DNA of 64,000 nt from Streptomyces thermodiastaticus (GTDB taxonomy: Bacteria; Actinomycetota; Actinomycetes; Streptomycetales; Streptomycetaceae): the NCBI RefSeq assembly GCF_014656135.1, contig NZ_BNBV01000003.1:248001-312000 (forward strand), read 5' to 3'. The notes under the pieces are model-generated. The model was not told where the DNA came from, ran no database searches, and was given only the letters and a program-made list of their open reading frames with translations. A program made the translations under genes and the position numbers. Below are positions 17,941 through 25,351 of this stretch, piece by piece. Within the stretch, counting starts at the first letter, position 1, and every line of letters starts with the position of its first letter.

Positions 17941-18738
17941 TCAGACCCGGACGACCTGGGGACCCAACAGGGCGTAGCGGTGGGCTTCGGACGCCGGTAG
18001 CAGGGTGCCGGTCACGATCGCCTCCAGCGCGCCGACCTCCGCGAACCGGCAGAAGCTGACCGCGCCGAACTTGGTGTGCGCCCCGACGAACACCGTGCGC
18101 CGCGCCACCCGCATCGCCTGGGCCTTCACCTCGCTGACCGCGGGATCGGGCGTGGTCAGGCCGTGCTCGCGGGAGATGCCGTTGGCGCCGATGTAGGCCA
18201 GGTCGATGACGAAACCGGCCAGCATCTTCGTCGTCCAGTGGTCCACGGTGGCGAGCGTGCCCGCACGGACCCGCCCGCCCAGCAGCAACACCGACGTGTT
18301 CTCCGCCCCGGCGAGCGCCCCCGCGACCGGCAGGGACGCCGTGACCACGGTCAGCGGCCGGTCCTTCGGCAGCGCCTCCGCGATCAGCTGCGGCGTGAAT
18401 CCCTCGTCCACGAACACCGTCTCGGCGTCCCCGAGCAGATCCGCCGCGGCAGCCGCGATCCGCCGCTTCTCGGGCACATGACTGGTGGCACGGAAGGCGA
18501 GCGTGGTCTCGAAACCGGCGCTCTCCACCGGGTAGGCCCCGCCGTGGGTACGGCGGACCAGCCCGTGGTCCTCCAGGGCACGCAGATCCCTGCGCACGGT
18601 CTCCTTCGCCACCCCGAGCTCGGCGGCGAGCGCCGTGACGTCGACCTGGCCGGTGGCCCGGGCGATCCGGACGATCTCCCGCTGGCGTTCTTCCGCCCCT
18701 CGCGCGCCCATGGCCGACACCTGCCCTTCAAGCCTCAT
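17941..18738 (-). CDS. DeoR family transcriptional regulator
   Basis: 265-aa regulator: DeoR helix-turn-helix at about 15-70 (ERQREIVRIARATGQVDVTALA, then KETVRRDLRALEDHGLVRRTHGGA) and the DeoR sensor domain (EKRRIAAAAADLLGDAETVFVDEG, VVTASLPVAGAL, LLLGGRVRAGTLA) that binds sugar phosphates. An alternative start is the ATG nine codons downstream. It lies directly upstream of the polyol operon in the same direction and is its likely repressor. Confidence 0.9.
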   Translation of the reverse strand: MRLEGQVSAMGARGAEERQREIVRIARATGQVDVTALAAELGVAKETVRRDLRALEDHGLVRRTHGGAYPVESAGFETTLAFRATSHVPEKRRIAAAAADLLGDAETVFVDEGFTPQLIAEALPKDRPLTVVTASLPVAGALAGAENTSVLLLGGRVRAGTLATVDHWTTKMLAGFVIDLAYIGANGISREHGLTTPDPAVSEVKAQAMRVARRTVFVGAHTKFGAVSFCRFAEVGALEAIVTGTLLPASEAHRYALLGPQVVRV

Positions 18739-19203
18739 TGCCCGTTCGGACTCCCGGGGGACAGTTCTACTGTGCGCACGCGCCGCTGACCAGGTCTGTT
18801 GCCCGGCGGATACTGCCCGGATACGCCCGTTTGCCGTGCGCTGTGCCCGCCTCGGACCTGCGGGGCTGTGAACGCGATGGAGGGAAACGGGCCAAACGGA
18901 TGCCCGTTCAGGGCGGCCACCTGCCCGTTCGGCGCCCGCCCTGCCCCGCAAACGACAGTTTTCCGCCGACCTTCGAACGAGTGGGGCGGGCTGTGGGTTC
19001 CGGTGGTTCCGCGGGCTGCGGGCTGTGTGTTCAGCGGGCTGCGGGTTCTGCGGGCCGGGGGTGCGTGACGCAGGGCGCAGGCTGAGGCCGGCGCCGGCCG
19101 GAGGGTGCGGGGGCCGGGGTTTCGGCGGTGCGGGGCCGGGCGCGGCGCCACACCCCGTTCGCCGCCCCGGCTGCGTCGATAGCACCCGCCGGGGACGATC
19201 AGG
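18739..19203. promoter_or_regulatory. Intergenic region with repeated TGCCCGTTC motifs
   Basis: 465 bp upstream of deoR with no credible gene. TGCCCGTTC occurs at 18739, 18901 and 18922; one copy forms an inverted repeat AACGG-N4-CCGTT (18896-18909). A second motif, GCGGGCTGCGGG, is repeated near 19012-19055. The first set could be binding sites for the DeoR protein or another regulator. Confidence 0.4.
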
Positions 19204-19752
19204 ATGATCTCTACTCCCCGAGCAGGGGTGTCTTCATTGCTGACGGAGGCGGTCCTGCGCAAGGCCAATCTCTCCGGCTGCGACCTTTATCGCGCTCACC
19301 TGGAGGCGGCTGTCCTCGCCGAGGCCGACCTCTCCGGCGCCGGCCTCGTGAAGGCCGTTCTCGACGAGGCGACCTTGACCGGAGCGAACCTGGACGGCGC
19401 GGATCTGGGCAGTGCGGAACTCTGGGGCGTCGACGCCTCCGGAGCAAGCCTGCGAGGGAGCAGGCTGCACGGTGCGGCCCTGCTGGAGACGAAGCTGTAC
19501 GGAGCGGACCTGTCCCACGCGACGGTCCAGGAGACCTCCTGCAGGGCCGCATCCTCGGCCTGCCAGCGGCTCCGGCGTGTCAGCACCGCAGGCAGGCCCT
19601 CGGCGCGGGGGACTGATCGGATTCGTCGGGAGCGGACCGATCACAGATCGAGCCTGACGGTGGACAGAGGCGAACACGCGCCCCGCGTACTGGCACGGCA
19701 CCTGGGCAGACAACCGACGACCGACATCACCCTCGCCTCGGCCGTCGCGTGA
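19204..19752 (+). CDS. Pentapeptide-repeat protein, possibly decayed at the 3' end
   Basis: 182 aa. Residues 18-110 are pentapeptide repeats of the A(D/N)LXX type (ANLSGCDLYRAHLEAAVLAE, ADLSGAGLVKAVLDEATLTG), which fold into a right-handed quadrilateral beta-helix. After residue 113 (ETSCRAASS) the repeat ends and an Arg-rich tail of different character follows, so the original C-terminus may have been lost by frameshift or deletion. The gene ends 4 bp before the udh-like remnant. Role unknown; some family members mimic DNA to protect gyrase. Confidence 0.65.
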   Translation: MISTPRAGVSSLLTEAVLRKANLSGCDLYRAHLEAAVLAEADLSGAGLVKAVLDEATLTGANLDGADLGSAELWGVDASGASLRGSRLHGAALLETKLYGADLSHATVQETSCRAASSACQRLRRVSTAGRPSARGTDRIRRERTDHRSSLTVDRGEHAPRVLARHLGRQPTTDITLASAVA

Positions 19753-19755
19753 TGG

Positions 19756-19900
19756 GTGTTCAGTACGGGCAGATCGGCGGTCCGTCACGAAGTGGTTGCC
19801 GAGGTGGCTTGGGTGGGGAGGTCCGTCCTGTTCGGCGATGAGCGTGTCAGTGTACGGCTCGGAGTCGGTCCGGGGCTCGTAGCCCATGGCCTTGCGTGGT
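19756..19900 (-). pseudogene. Remnant of a udh 3' end (direct copy of 23220-23370)
   Basis: The minus strand encodes GYEPRTDSEPYTDTLIAEQ and GNHFVTD, matching the C-terminus of the udh product (GYEPQDDSEPYAAKLIAEQ and GGHFVTD). At DNA level GTGTTCAGTACGG, GTCCGTCACGAAGTGG, CCTGTTCGGCGATGAG and GGGCTCGTAGCCCA are shared in the same order and orientation. One G is missing near 19782, shifting the frame before the stop, and no 5' part of the gene exists here. Confidence 0.8.
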
Positions 19901-20106
19901 CCCCGCGCAGGGTCCGGCAGCGCTGTGAACTGGCAACCAATTGCACGCCGATCACCAAATCTTGGTCAACTGACCGACTTTTTTTGGGACTTCGGACAGG
20001 ACCTTGATAGACATGTTCAAGTAGTTCGAAGCTGTGACACGTGATGCCAGTCGGCAGCGGGAGTTGCCGACTGGCATCACTGGGGGAAAGCGCAACGGGG
20101 TTCATC
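19901..20106. promoter_or_regulatory. Leader of the DUF6507 gene with a 16-bp perfect hairpin
   Basis: A+T-rich region with a run of seven T (from about 19979) after GGTCA-AC-TGACC. At 20041-20080 lies a perfect inverted repeat: a 16-nt arm starting GTGATGCCAGTCGG, an 8-nt loop (GCGGGAGT), then the exact complement. It ends 26 bp before the GTG start. It could be a terminator isolating the locus, a stabilising 5' leader hairpin, or a recombination site. Confidence 0.7.
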
Positions 20107-20493
20107 GTGCCCAAATGGGATATATCGGTCGATGCTGTTCGTGGCGTGCTCGGTAAAACGCAGGAGACTGCGAGCAAGTTCGAAGACGCTTTCACGGCTT
20201 ATTCCAACGCCATGACGAGTGCTGCTTCTTCCGCGGGCACGATGCTTCCCGGGGCGAAGCCCAAGAGCGGGACGCCGGGTCCCGTCGCTGTGGCGCTGCA
20301 GGAGTTCGCGGACAAGACGTTCGACGACCTTCGCTATCTGCCCGCTCGTGCCGCTAAATCGATCGCTGGAGCAGCGAAGGCAACAGACGCTTACGTCAGC
20401 GGTGATCTGGACATGGCGGCCAACGCCCAGCACGAAGCCATCCCCGAGCCGAAGCTTCCCCCGGTCAAGGCTGACGGAAGTGAGAGCAAGTGA
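20107..20493 (+). CDS. DUF6507 family WXG100-like protein
   Basis: 128-aa helical protein beginning PKWDISVDAVRGVLGKTQ, the conserved opening of the Streptomyces DUF6507 family, which sits first in polymorphic-toxin operons and resembles WXG100/Esx proteins exported by type VII-like systems. Its ending (DLDMAANAQHEAIP) also fits. The GTG at 20107 matches the family start; a longer frame would run through the hairpin. It overlaps the next gene by GTGA. Confidence 0.75.
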   Translation: MPKWDISVDAVRGVLGKTQETASKFEDAFTAYSNAMTSAASSAGTMLPGAKPKSGTPGPVAVALQEFADKTFDDLRYLPARAAKSIAGAAKATDAYVSGDLDMAANAQHEAIPEPKLPPVKADGSESK

Positions 20494-20696
20494 TCGGCGA
20501 CCTCAGCGACATTCCAGAATACAGCGGCGACCTGGACCAGTTAGAGAAGGATGCCGGCGCCCTCAAGGAGGCCGCGTCCGACATCCGGAACACCGGGCGG
20601 GATGTCCACAACGACTTCCAAGGACTGGTCTCCTGCTATACCGCTCCTGAAGCCGACCAGCTCTTTCGCACCACCCTCCCGGTCCGGGACAGATAG
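20490..20696 (+). pseudogene. N-terminal stub of a polymorphic toxin
   Basis: 68 codons (IPEYSGDLDQLEKDAGALKE, DVHNDFQGLVSCYTAPEADQ, then LFRTTLPVRDR and stop). From memory this matches the first helical segment of large Streptomyces polymorphic toxins that follow DUF6507 genes. Those proteins continue for hundreds of residues to a C-terminal toxin domain; here a TAG follows and the rest is absent. The immunity gene starts 9 bp later, so the toxin body appears deleted. Confidence 0.6.
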
Positions 20697-20705
20697 GAGT
20701 GCAAG

Positions 20706-21560
20706 ATGGCAATTCGGGTAGCGCGCCATGCCTTGAATGCCAGTGCTGCATCCCTGCAGGTCATGACCGATGCGTTCAAGGGACGCATTGACAAGCTTGG
20801 CATGTCACCTGCCGGGTTTGGCTCACTTCTCAACGAGGCGTCGATGCTAGTTTACGGACGTGCAGTGCTCGATCCAGACGCAGCGGAGCTGGAGACATGG
20901 GAAGCAGTTGTCGCCGCGATGCAAGTGGGAACGGCCGCCTTCGCGGCGGCACAAGTCAATGAGGGTGTCGTTGAATGCAGGATCGTGGATGAAATTCGGA
21001 CTGTCCAGGCAACTGGGCCGCGCTCCTACGTCAATGCTGGCAACTGGCTGACGACGTTGTGGTATGTCATCGTTTGTCGAGACCAAGCACGCATGGACGC
21101 TATGTGTAACGTCCCTATCGAACTACTTCGTGCATCTGGTGCCCATGGGGACGAGTACGTATATCATTGGGTGGATTCCCTCCAGACGTACTGGCTTGAG
21201 CGCCCTGGTCTGTTCGAGAAACTTCGGTCCGCGATCGAACTTTCGCATCCGGAATATGCGACTATTGCGTCACGGGATCTGCTGCAGAATATCCTGTATC
21301 AGCCGATCCATCTCTTCTCATTCTTTGTGCGCAGGGATCGTGATGGATTCAACGGGGCGTTGAGGGAAGCCCTGGAACTTCACAAGGTTTACTGGACGGC
21401 AACCGAAAAGCGGGCCCGCAGTCCTAGAGGGGCTGTGGTGCTAGGTCCGCTCGCTATGGCCTGCCTTGCCTATGATGCGGGTTTTCCAATCGACGTCCAC
21501 TCCGAGTACCTTCCCAAGGCTTTGCTTGAGCGGGCCTGGGTTGGTGAGTTCGAAACCTGA
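20706..21560 (+). CDS. Immunity 49 (Imm49) family protein
   Basis: 284-aa helical cytoplasmic protein recognised as Imm49 by its conserved blocks ETWEAVVAAMQVGTAAFAA, AGNWLTTLWYVIVCR, DEYVYHWVDSLQTYWLERPG and PLAMACLAYDAGFPIDV. Imm49 proteins neutralise the C-terminal toxin encoded upstream. Here the partner is only a 68-codon stub, leaving an orphan immunity gene, perhaps protecting against related strains. Base composition is much less GC-rich than the rest of the window and third positions are less biased, suggesting recent acquisition. Confidence 0.85.
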   Translation: MAIRVARHALNASAASLQVMTDAFKGRIDKLGMSPAGFGSLLNEASMLVYGRAVLDPDAAELETWEAVVAAMQVGTAAFAAAQVNEGVVECRIVDEIRTVQATGPRSYVNAGNWLTTLWYVIVCRDQARMDAMCNVPIELLRASGAHGDEYVYHWVDSLQTYWLERPGLFEKLRSAIELSHPEYATIASRDLLQNILYQPIHLFSFFVRRDRDGFNGALREALELHKVYWTATEKRARSPRGAVVLGPLAMACLAYDAGFPIDVHSEYLPKALLERAWVGEFET

Positions 21561-21714
21561 GCCGAGAGAAAGTTCAGGGTCTTCGCGGATTGTTCCACCG
21601 AGGTGTCTGTACGTTCGGATGCTTGCATAGATGTTCTTTCAGTCATTGAGGCCGGTGGTGAACGGCTCTGGCTGATGAACCGGCGACCAATTACGGAAAA
21701 CTCGAAGGCGTCGT

Positions 21715-23130
21715 GTGACTAAAGATGTCATAGCACTGACCGACCGCATGCCGGACGCCTGGAGTGTCCTGGCCGGCCTTCTTGCCGGCGGCCCGGACCT
21801 CAGTGTTCAGACCGTTGCCGAGGGAGCGGTCATCCAGCTGTGTGACGATCAGGGGCGTCCCTTGGTCTCGGTCGAGGCTCCGCTGCTGCTCCATGTTCCG
21901 GGGGAGGCGCAGCGACTGCTCGGCGCAGCAGGGGCCGTCGACAAGCCGCAGTGGTGGACCGAGGCGCGCGCCTCCACTGCGGTGCCGGGGGCCGAGAGGA
22001 TCGCCGGGGCCTTCGCAGCGCGCCTTGCAAGGCTGCTGGGCGGCACCGTCTGGCCGCCGGGTGCGCCCGGCGCCGACGACCCGTCCCGGCCTGTCGACAC
22101 CTCCGGCATCACGGCCGTCCCCACCCCCGCTGCCGCTCAACCCGCTGTCGACGTGCTGACGGAGAAGGTCGCGGTGGTCCTCCAGGACCGGCCGGTCATC
22201 GCCATGACCGGCTGGCTGTCCGAGGCCCTCCGCGCCACCCTGCAGAGCGAACGCGCCTTGCAGATCGTCACGCCTCGGCACTGCCGCCTCTCCCTGCCCA
22301 TCAGCACCGCGCTCAGTGGACCGCCCGCGCGCTGGGTCGTCCAGGACCCCGACTGCGGTTACTACGACGGGCTCACCGGTGCTGTTCTGCGCTGGCAGGA
22401 CGGCGCTTTCCAGGCAGCAAAGGACGCCGACGGGCAGAGTCCGCTCGCTCCTGCCTTCACGAACGCCGGCCGCACCGGTGAGCGCCAGATTCTTCTGAAC
22501 TTCCGTACGGTCCACCGGCCGGACGCTCACCTGGTCCTCGGCGGCGCCCTGGAAGCAGCGTGGGAGGCCGTCACCGGTGAACTCCCCATCGGCTGGGGCA
22601 CTGCCGAGCCGGCCAATCTGCCGTGGTCGCGGCGCCGCCTCACAGAGCTGGCGTACGAGCGTGCGCCCCGGCCGACCTGGACGGTCGTGGTCGGTTCGGC
22701 CGACCGACCCGCCCTTGCCACCCTGCGTGTGCTGCGCACTCCGGAAGGGGTGGAGGAGGACATCACCTTCGCTGCGGGTTTCCGGGACGGGGAGAAGCCC
22801 CCGGTGTCCGTCGTCGCGGACTTGGCGACCGAACTCGCCGCGCGCCATGGGCTGCGTACGCTCCTCGCGCAGTTGCGTGAGGCCCGCGCGGATCTGACCG
22901 TGCCGCCGCACTTCGAACGGCCGCCCGTGCCGTTCGGCTATGCCCTGGGTCCTGTGGAAGTCGCCGAGGCGGGAGCCGGCTCGGCTGCCCGCCCGCCGCT
23001 CACCGCCGCCCCGGTACGGCTCGGTGCCGCGTCGGGACCGGGTTACTACTACCCGCTCGGGGACGGCGAGTCGGTCGAGGGGTGGACCGCTTTCGAGGCC
23101 CTGCTGAGGCACTTGCGGGGCGTCCAGTAG
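21715..23130 (+). CDS. DUF6177 family protein
   Basis: 471 aa. It begins TKDVIALTDRMPDAWSVLAG, the conserved start of the DUF6177 family found with DUF6507 and polymorphic toxins in Streptomyces. No signal peptide or transmembrane segments; a Pro-rich stretch lies near 120-145. Its GC content returns to the genomic level, unlike the Imm49 gene. A role in secretion or chaperoning of the toxin is plausible from context only. The GTG start follows GAAGG. Confidence 0.8.
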   Translation: MTKDVIALTDRMPDAWSVLAGLLAGGPDLSVQTVAEGAVIQLCDDQGRPLVSVEAPLLLHVPGEAQRLLGAAGAVDKPQWWTEARASTAVPGAERIAGAFAARLARLLGGTVWPPGAPGADDPSRPVDTSGITAVPTPAAAQPAVDVLTEKVAVVLQDRPVIAMTGWLSEALRATLQSERALQIVTPRHCRLSLPISTALSGPPARWVVQDPDCGYYDGLTGAVLRWQDGAFQAAKDADGQSPLAPAFTNAGRTGERQILLNFRTVHRPDAHLVLGGALEAAWEAVTGELPIGWGTAEPANLPWSRRRLTELAYERAPRPTWTVVVGSADRPALATLRVLRTPEGVEEDITFAAGFRDGEKPPVSVVADLATELAARHGLRTLLAQLREARADLTVPPHFERPPVPFGYALGPVEVAEAGAGSAARPPLTAAPVRLGAASGPGYYYPLGDGESVEGWTAFEALLRHLRGVQ

Positions 23131-23223
23131 AAGCCCACGGAGGATACGTGGAGCAGGGACCGTGAGTGCCCGAAGATGCGGCGCGCGGTCCCCGCCGTTC
23201 GTTGCTCGTCGTGCGCCGTGTGT

Positions 23224-24033
23224 TCAGTACGGCCAGATCGGCGGGTCCGTCACGAAGTGGCCGCCAAGGTTCGCGTGGGCGGGGTCGGCCGGGTCGAGCT
23301 CGCCCTGTTCGGCGATGAGTTTCGCGGCGTACGGTTCGGAGTCGTCCTGGGGCTCGTAGCCCAGGGCTCGTGCGGTCGACAGGTCCCACCACAGGCGGGT
23401 GTTGGCGGAGGAGCCGTAGACGACGGTGTGGCCGACGTTCTCGGCGGTCAGAGCGGCGTGGAAGAGGCGGGCGCCGTCGGCGGGGCTCATCCAGATCGAC
23501 AGCATGCGCACGCTGGTCGGTTCGGGGAAGCAGGAGCCGATGCGCACGGAGACGGTCTCGATGCCGTGCTTGTCCCAGTAGAGCTGGGCGAGATCCTCAC
23601 CGAAGGACTTCGACAGGCCGTAGAAGGTGTCGGGGCGGCGCGGGGTGTCGATGGGGATGAGCGGGTCGTCGCCCTGGGGGCGTGGGGTGTAGCCGACGGC
23701 GTGGTTGGAGGAGGCGAACACGATCCTGCGCACGCCCTCTTCGCGGGCCGCCTCGTACAGGTGGTAGGTGCCCTCGATGTTGGACCTGAGGATCTTCTCG
23801 AACGGGGCTTCCAGGGAGATGCCGGCCAGGTGGACGATCGCGTCGACGCCCCGGACGGCCTCGCGCAGGGCCTGGGTGTCGCACAGGTCGGCGGTGATCG
23901 CGTCCGGCTCGTCCTCGATGGGTCGGAGGTCGAACAGGCGCAGGGTGTAGCCGTAGTCGGGCAGCAGGCCGCGCATCAGGGTGCCGAGCCCTCCGGCGGC
24001 GCCGGTGAGCAGAACGGTGCGGGGTGCGGGCAT
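23224..24033 (-). CDS. udh: NAD-dependent uronate dehydrogenase
   Basis: 269-aa short-chain (extended SDR) enzyme that oxidises D-galacturonate or D-glucuronate to the aldaric acid lactone, the first step of the oxidative uronate pathway. Rossmann motif GAAGGLG at 11-17; catalytic Y138 and K142 in YGLSK; conserved FASSNHAVGY and VRIGSCFPEP blocks match characterised Udh proteins. The ATG at 24033 follows AAGGAG; longer in-frame starts lack a ribosome site. It is divergent from kdgD across a shared control region. Confidence 0.9.
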   Translation of the reverse strand: MPAPRTVLLTGAAGGLGTLMRGLLPDYGYTLRLFDLRPIEDEPDAITADLCDTQALREAVRGVDAIVHLAGISLEAPFEKILRSNIEGTYHLYEAAREEGVRRIVFASSNHAVGYTPRPQGDDPLIPIDTPRRPDTFYGLSKSFGEDLAQLYWDKHGIETVSVRIGSCFPEPTSVRMLSIWMSPADGARLFHAALTAENVGHTVVYGSSANTRLWWDLSTARALGYEPQDDSEPYAAKLIAEQGELDPADPAHANLGGHFVTDPPIWPY

Positions 24034-24126
24034 CTGCGAATCTCCTTGTCCTGGGGTTCGTCCCGTCGCGGCGGACACGGCCCGGGGTGTTGGGGGGCGT
24101 TGGGGGTGTTTCTGCGTCGTGGACGC

Positions 24127-24144
24127 CATTCACATGCGTGGACA
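24127..24144. promoter_or_regulatory. Candidate IclR operator upstream of udh
   Basis: CATTC-N8-GGACA at 94-111 bp upstream of udh. It shares the TTC-N8-GRA core and spacing with the sites at 24304 and 43090; its outer bases differ. Confidence 0.45.
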
Positions 24145-24303
24145 CGCTAGGAGGGGGCTCCTGGTGCGTCAAGGGTGACGTGGGCAAAGGTGTGCGAGGT
24201 CGTCGGTGTGGTGTATGGGGGGCGGTGTGGGTCGGTGATGCGGCGGCTGTCGGGTGCGGGTGCGTGCTTGACCGGCGGCGAGCGGTCACCGTAGCGTGGG
24301 AAT

Positions 24304-24321
24304 CGTTCATGAATATGGACG
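24304..24321. promoter_or_regulatory. Candidate IclR operator upstream of kdgD
   Basis: CGTTC-N8-GGACG, 53-70 bp upstream of the kdgD start. Same half-sites and 8-nt spacing as the CGTTC-N8-GAACG palindrome between iclR and the aldehyde dehydrogenase gene. Confidence 0.55.
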
Positions 24322-24373
24322 TCAATCATAACCGTGAGCGCCGTACCGTGAGCGCCTGCCTCAGGGAGAGCCC

Positions 24374-25351
24374 GTGACGTCAGCCCCTCTCGCCGAACGC
24401 CTGCGTGTCCCCAGCGGGCCGCTGTTCTTCCCGGTCACCGCCTACGGCCCCGACGGGGGGCTCGACCTGGACGCCTACCGCACCCATGTGCGGCGCGGCA
24501 TCGAGGCAGGCGCCGCCGCGGTGTTCGCCTGCTGCGGCACCGGGGAGTTCCACGCGCTGACGCCGGAAGAGTTCCAGGAGTGCGTGCGCGCCGCCGTCGA
24601 GGTGGCCGACGGCCGGGTGCCGGTCGTCGCGGGCGCCGGATACGGCACCGCGCTCGCCGTGCGCTACGCCCGCCTCGCCGCGGACGCCGGCGCGGACGGG
24701 CTGCTGGCCATGCCGCCCTACCTCGTCGTCGCCGGCCAGGAGGGACTGCTGCGCCACTACCGGCAGGTCGCCGCCGCGACCGAGCTGCCGGTCATCGTCT
24801 ACCAGCGTGACAACGTCCTCCTCACCCCGGGCACCGTGGCCGAACTCGCCCGCACCGACGGCATCATCGGCCTCAAGGACGGCATCGGCGACCTGGATCT
24901 GATGCAGCGCATCGTCAGCGCCGTGCGCACCGAGGCCCCCGGCGACTTCCTGTACTTCAACGGTCTGCCCACCGCCGAGCAGACCCAGCTCGCCTACCGG
25001 GGGCTGGGCATCACCCTGTACTCGTCCGCCGTCTTCTGCTTCGCCCCCGAGATCGCCCTCGCCTTCCACGCCGCGCTGCGCGAGGGCGACGACGCCACCG
25101 TGCACCGCCTTCTGGACGGCTTCTACCGGCCGTTCGTCGAACTGCGCGCCCAGGGCAAGGGGTACGCCGTCTCCCTGGTCAAGGCGGGCGTACGGCTGCG
25201 CGGACTCGACGTCGGCGAGGTGCGGCCCCCGCTGCAGGAGCCGGCGAAGAAGCACGTCGAGCAGCTCGCCCGGCTCATCGACCAGGGCTATGCGCTGCTG
25301 GAGCAGGGCGGCGAGGACGGTCAGGGCGGCGGGGAAGGAGCCGGTGCGTGA
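24374..25351 (+). CDS. kdgD: 5-dehydro-4-deoxyglucarate dehydratase
   Basis: 325-aa class I aldolase-fold enzyme that converts 5-keto-4-deoxy-glucarate to 2,5-dioxovalerate (2-oxoglutarate semialdehyde) with loss of water and CO2. Schiff-base lysine K168 in GLKDGIGDLDL; tyrosine Y143 in VYQRDN; GTGE at 55-58. The KDGI sequence and PPY/VVAGQEG loop separate KdgD from DapA. The GTG start is 340 bp from divergent udh; its stop overlaps the following gene (GTGA). The enzyme links udh to the semialdehyde dehydrogenase at 43.2 kb. Confidence 0.9.
   Translation: MTSAPLAERLRVPSGPLFFPVTAYGPDGGLDLDAYRTHVRRGIEAGAAAVFACCGTGEFHALTPEEFQECVRAAVEVADGRVPVVAGAGYGTALAVRYARLAADAGADGLLAMPPYLVVAGQEGLLRHYRQVAAATELPVIVYQRDNVLLTPGTVAELARTDGIIGLKDGIGDLDLMQRIVSAVRTEAPGDFLYFNGLPTAEQTQLAYRGLGITLYSSAVFCFAPEIALAFHAALREGDDATVHRLLDGFYRPFVELRAQGKGYAVSLVKAGVRLRGLDVGEVRPPLQEPAKKHVEQLARLIDQGYALLEQGGEDGQGGGEGAGA

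Noticed and set aside
19960..19990. GGTCA-AC-TGACC followed by seven T as a terminator
   Set aside because: A 2-nt loop cannot form a stable hairpin; kept only as part of the leader description.
24374..25351. Reading kdgD as a dapA (lysine) gene
   Set aside because: The GLKDGIGDLDL active site, the loop after MPPY and the position next to udh fit keto-deoxyglucarate dehydratase.
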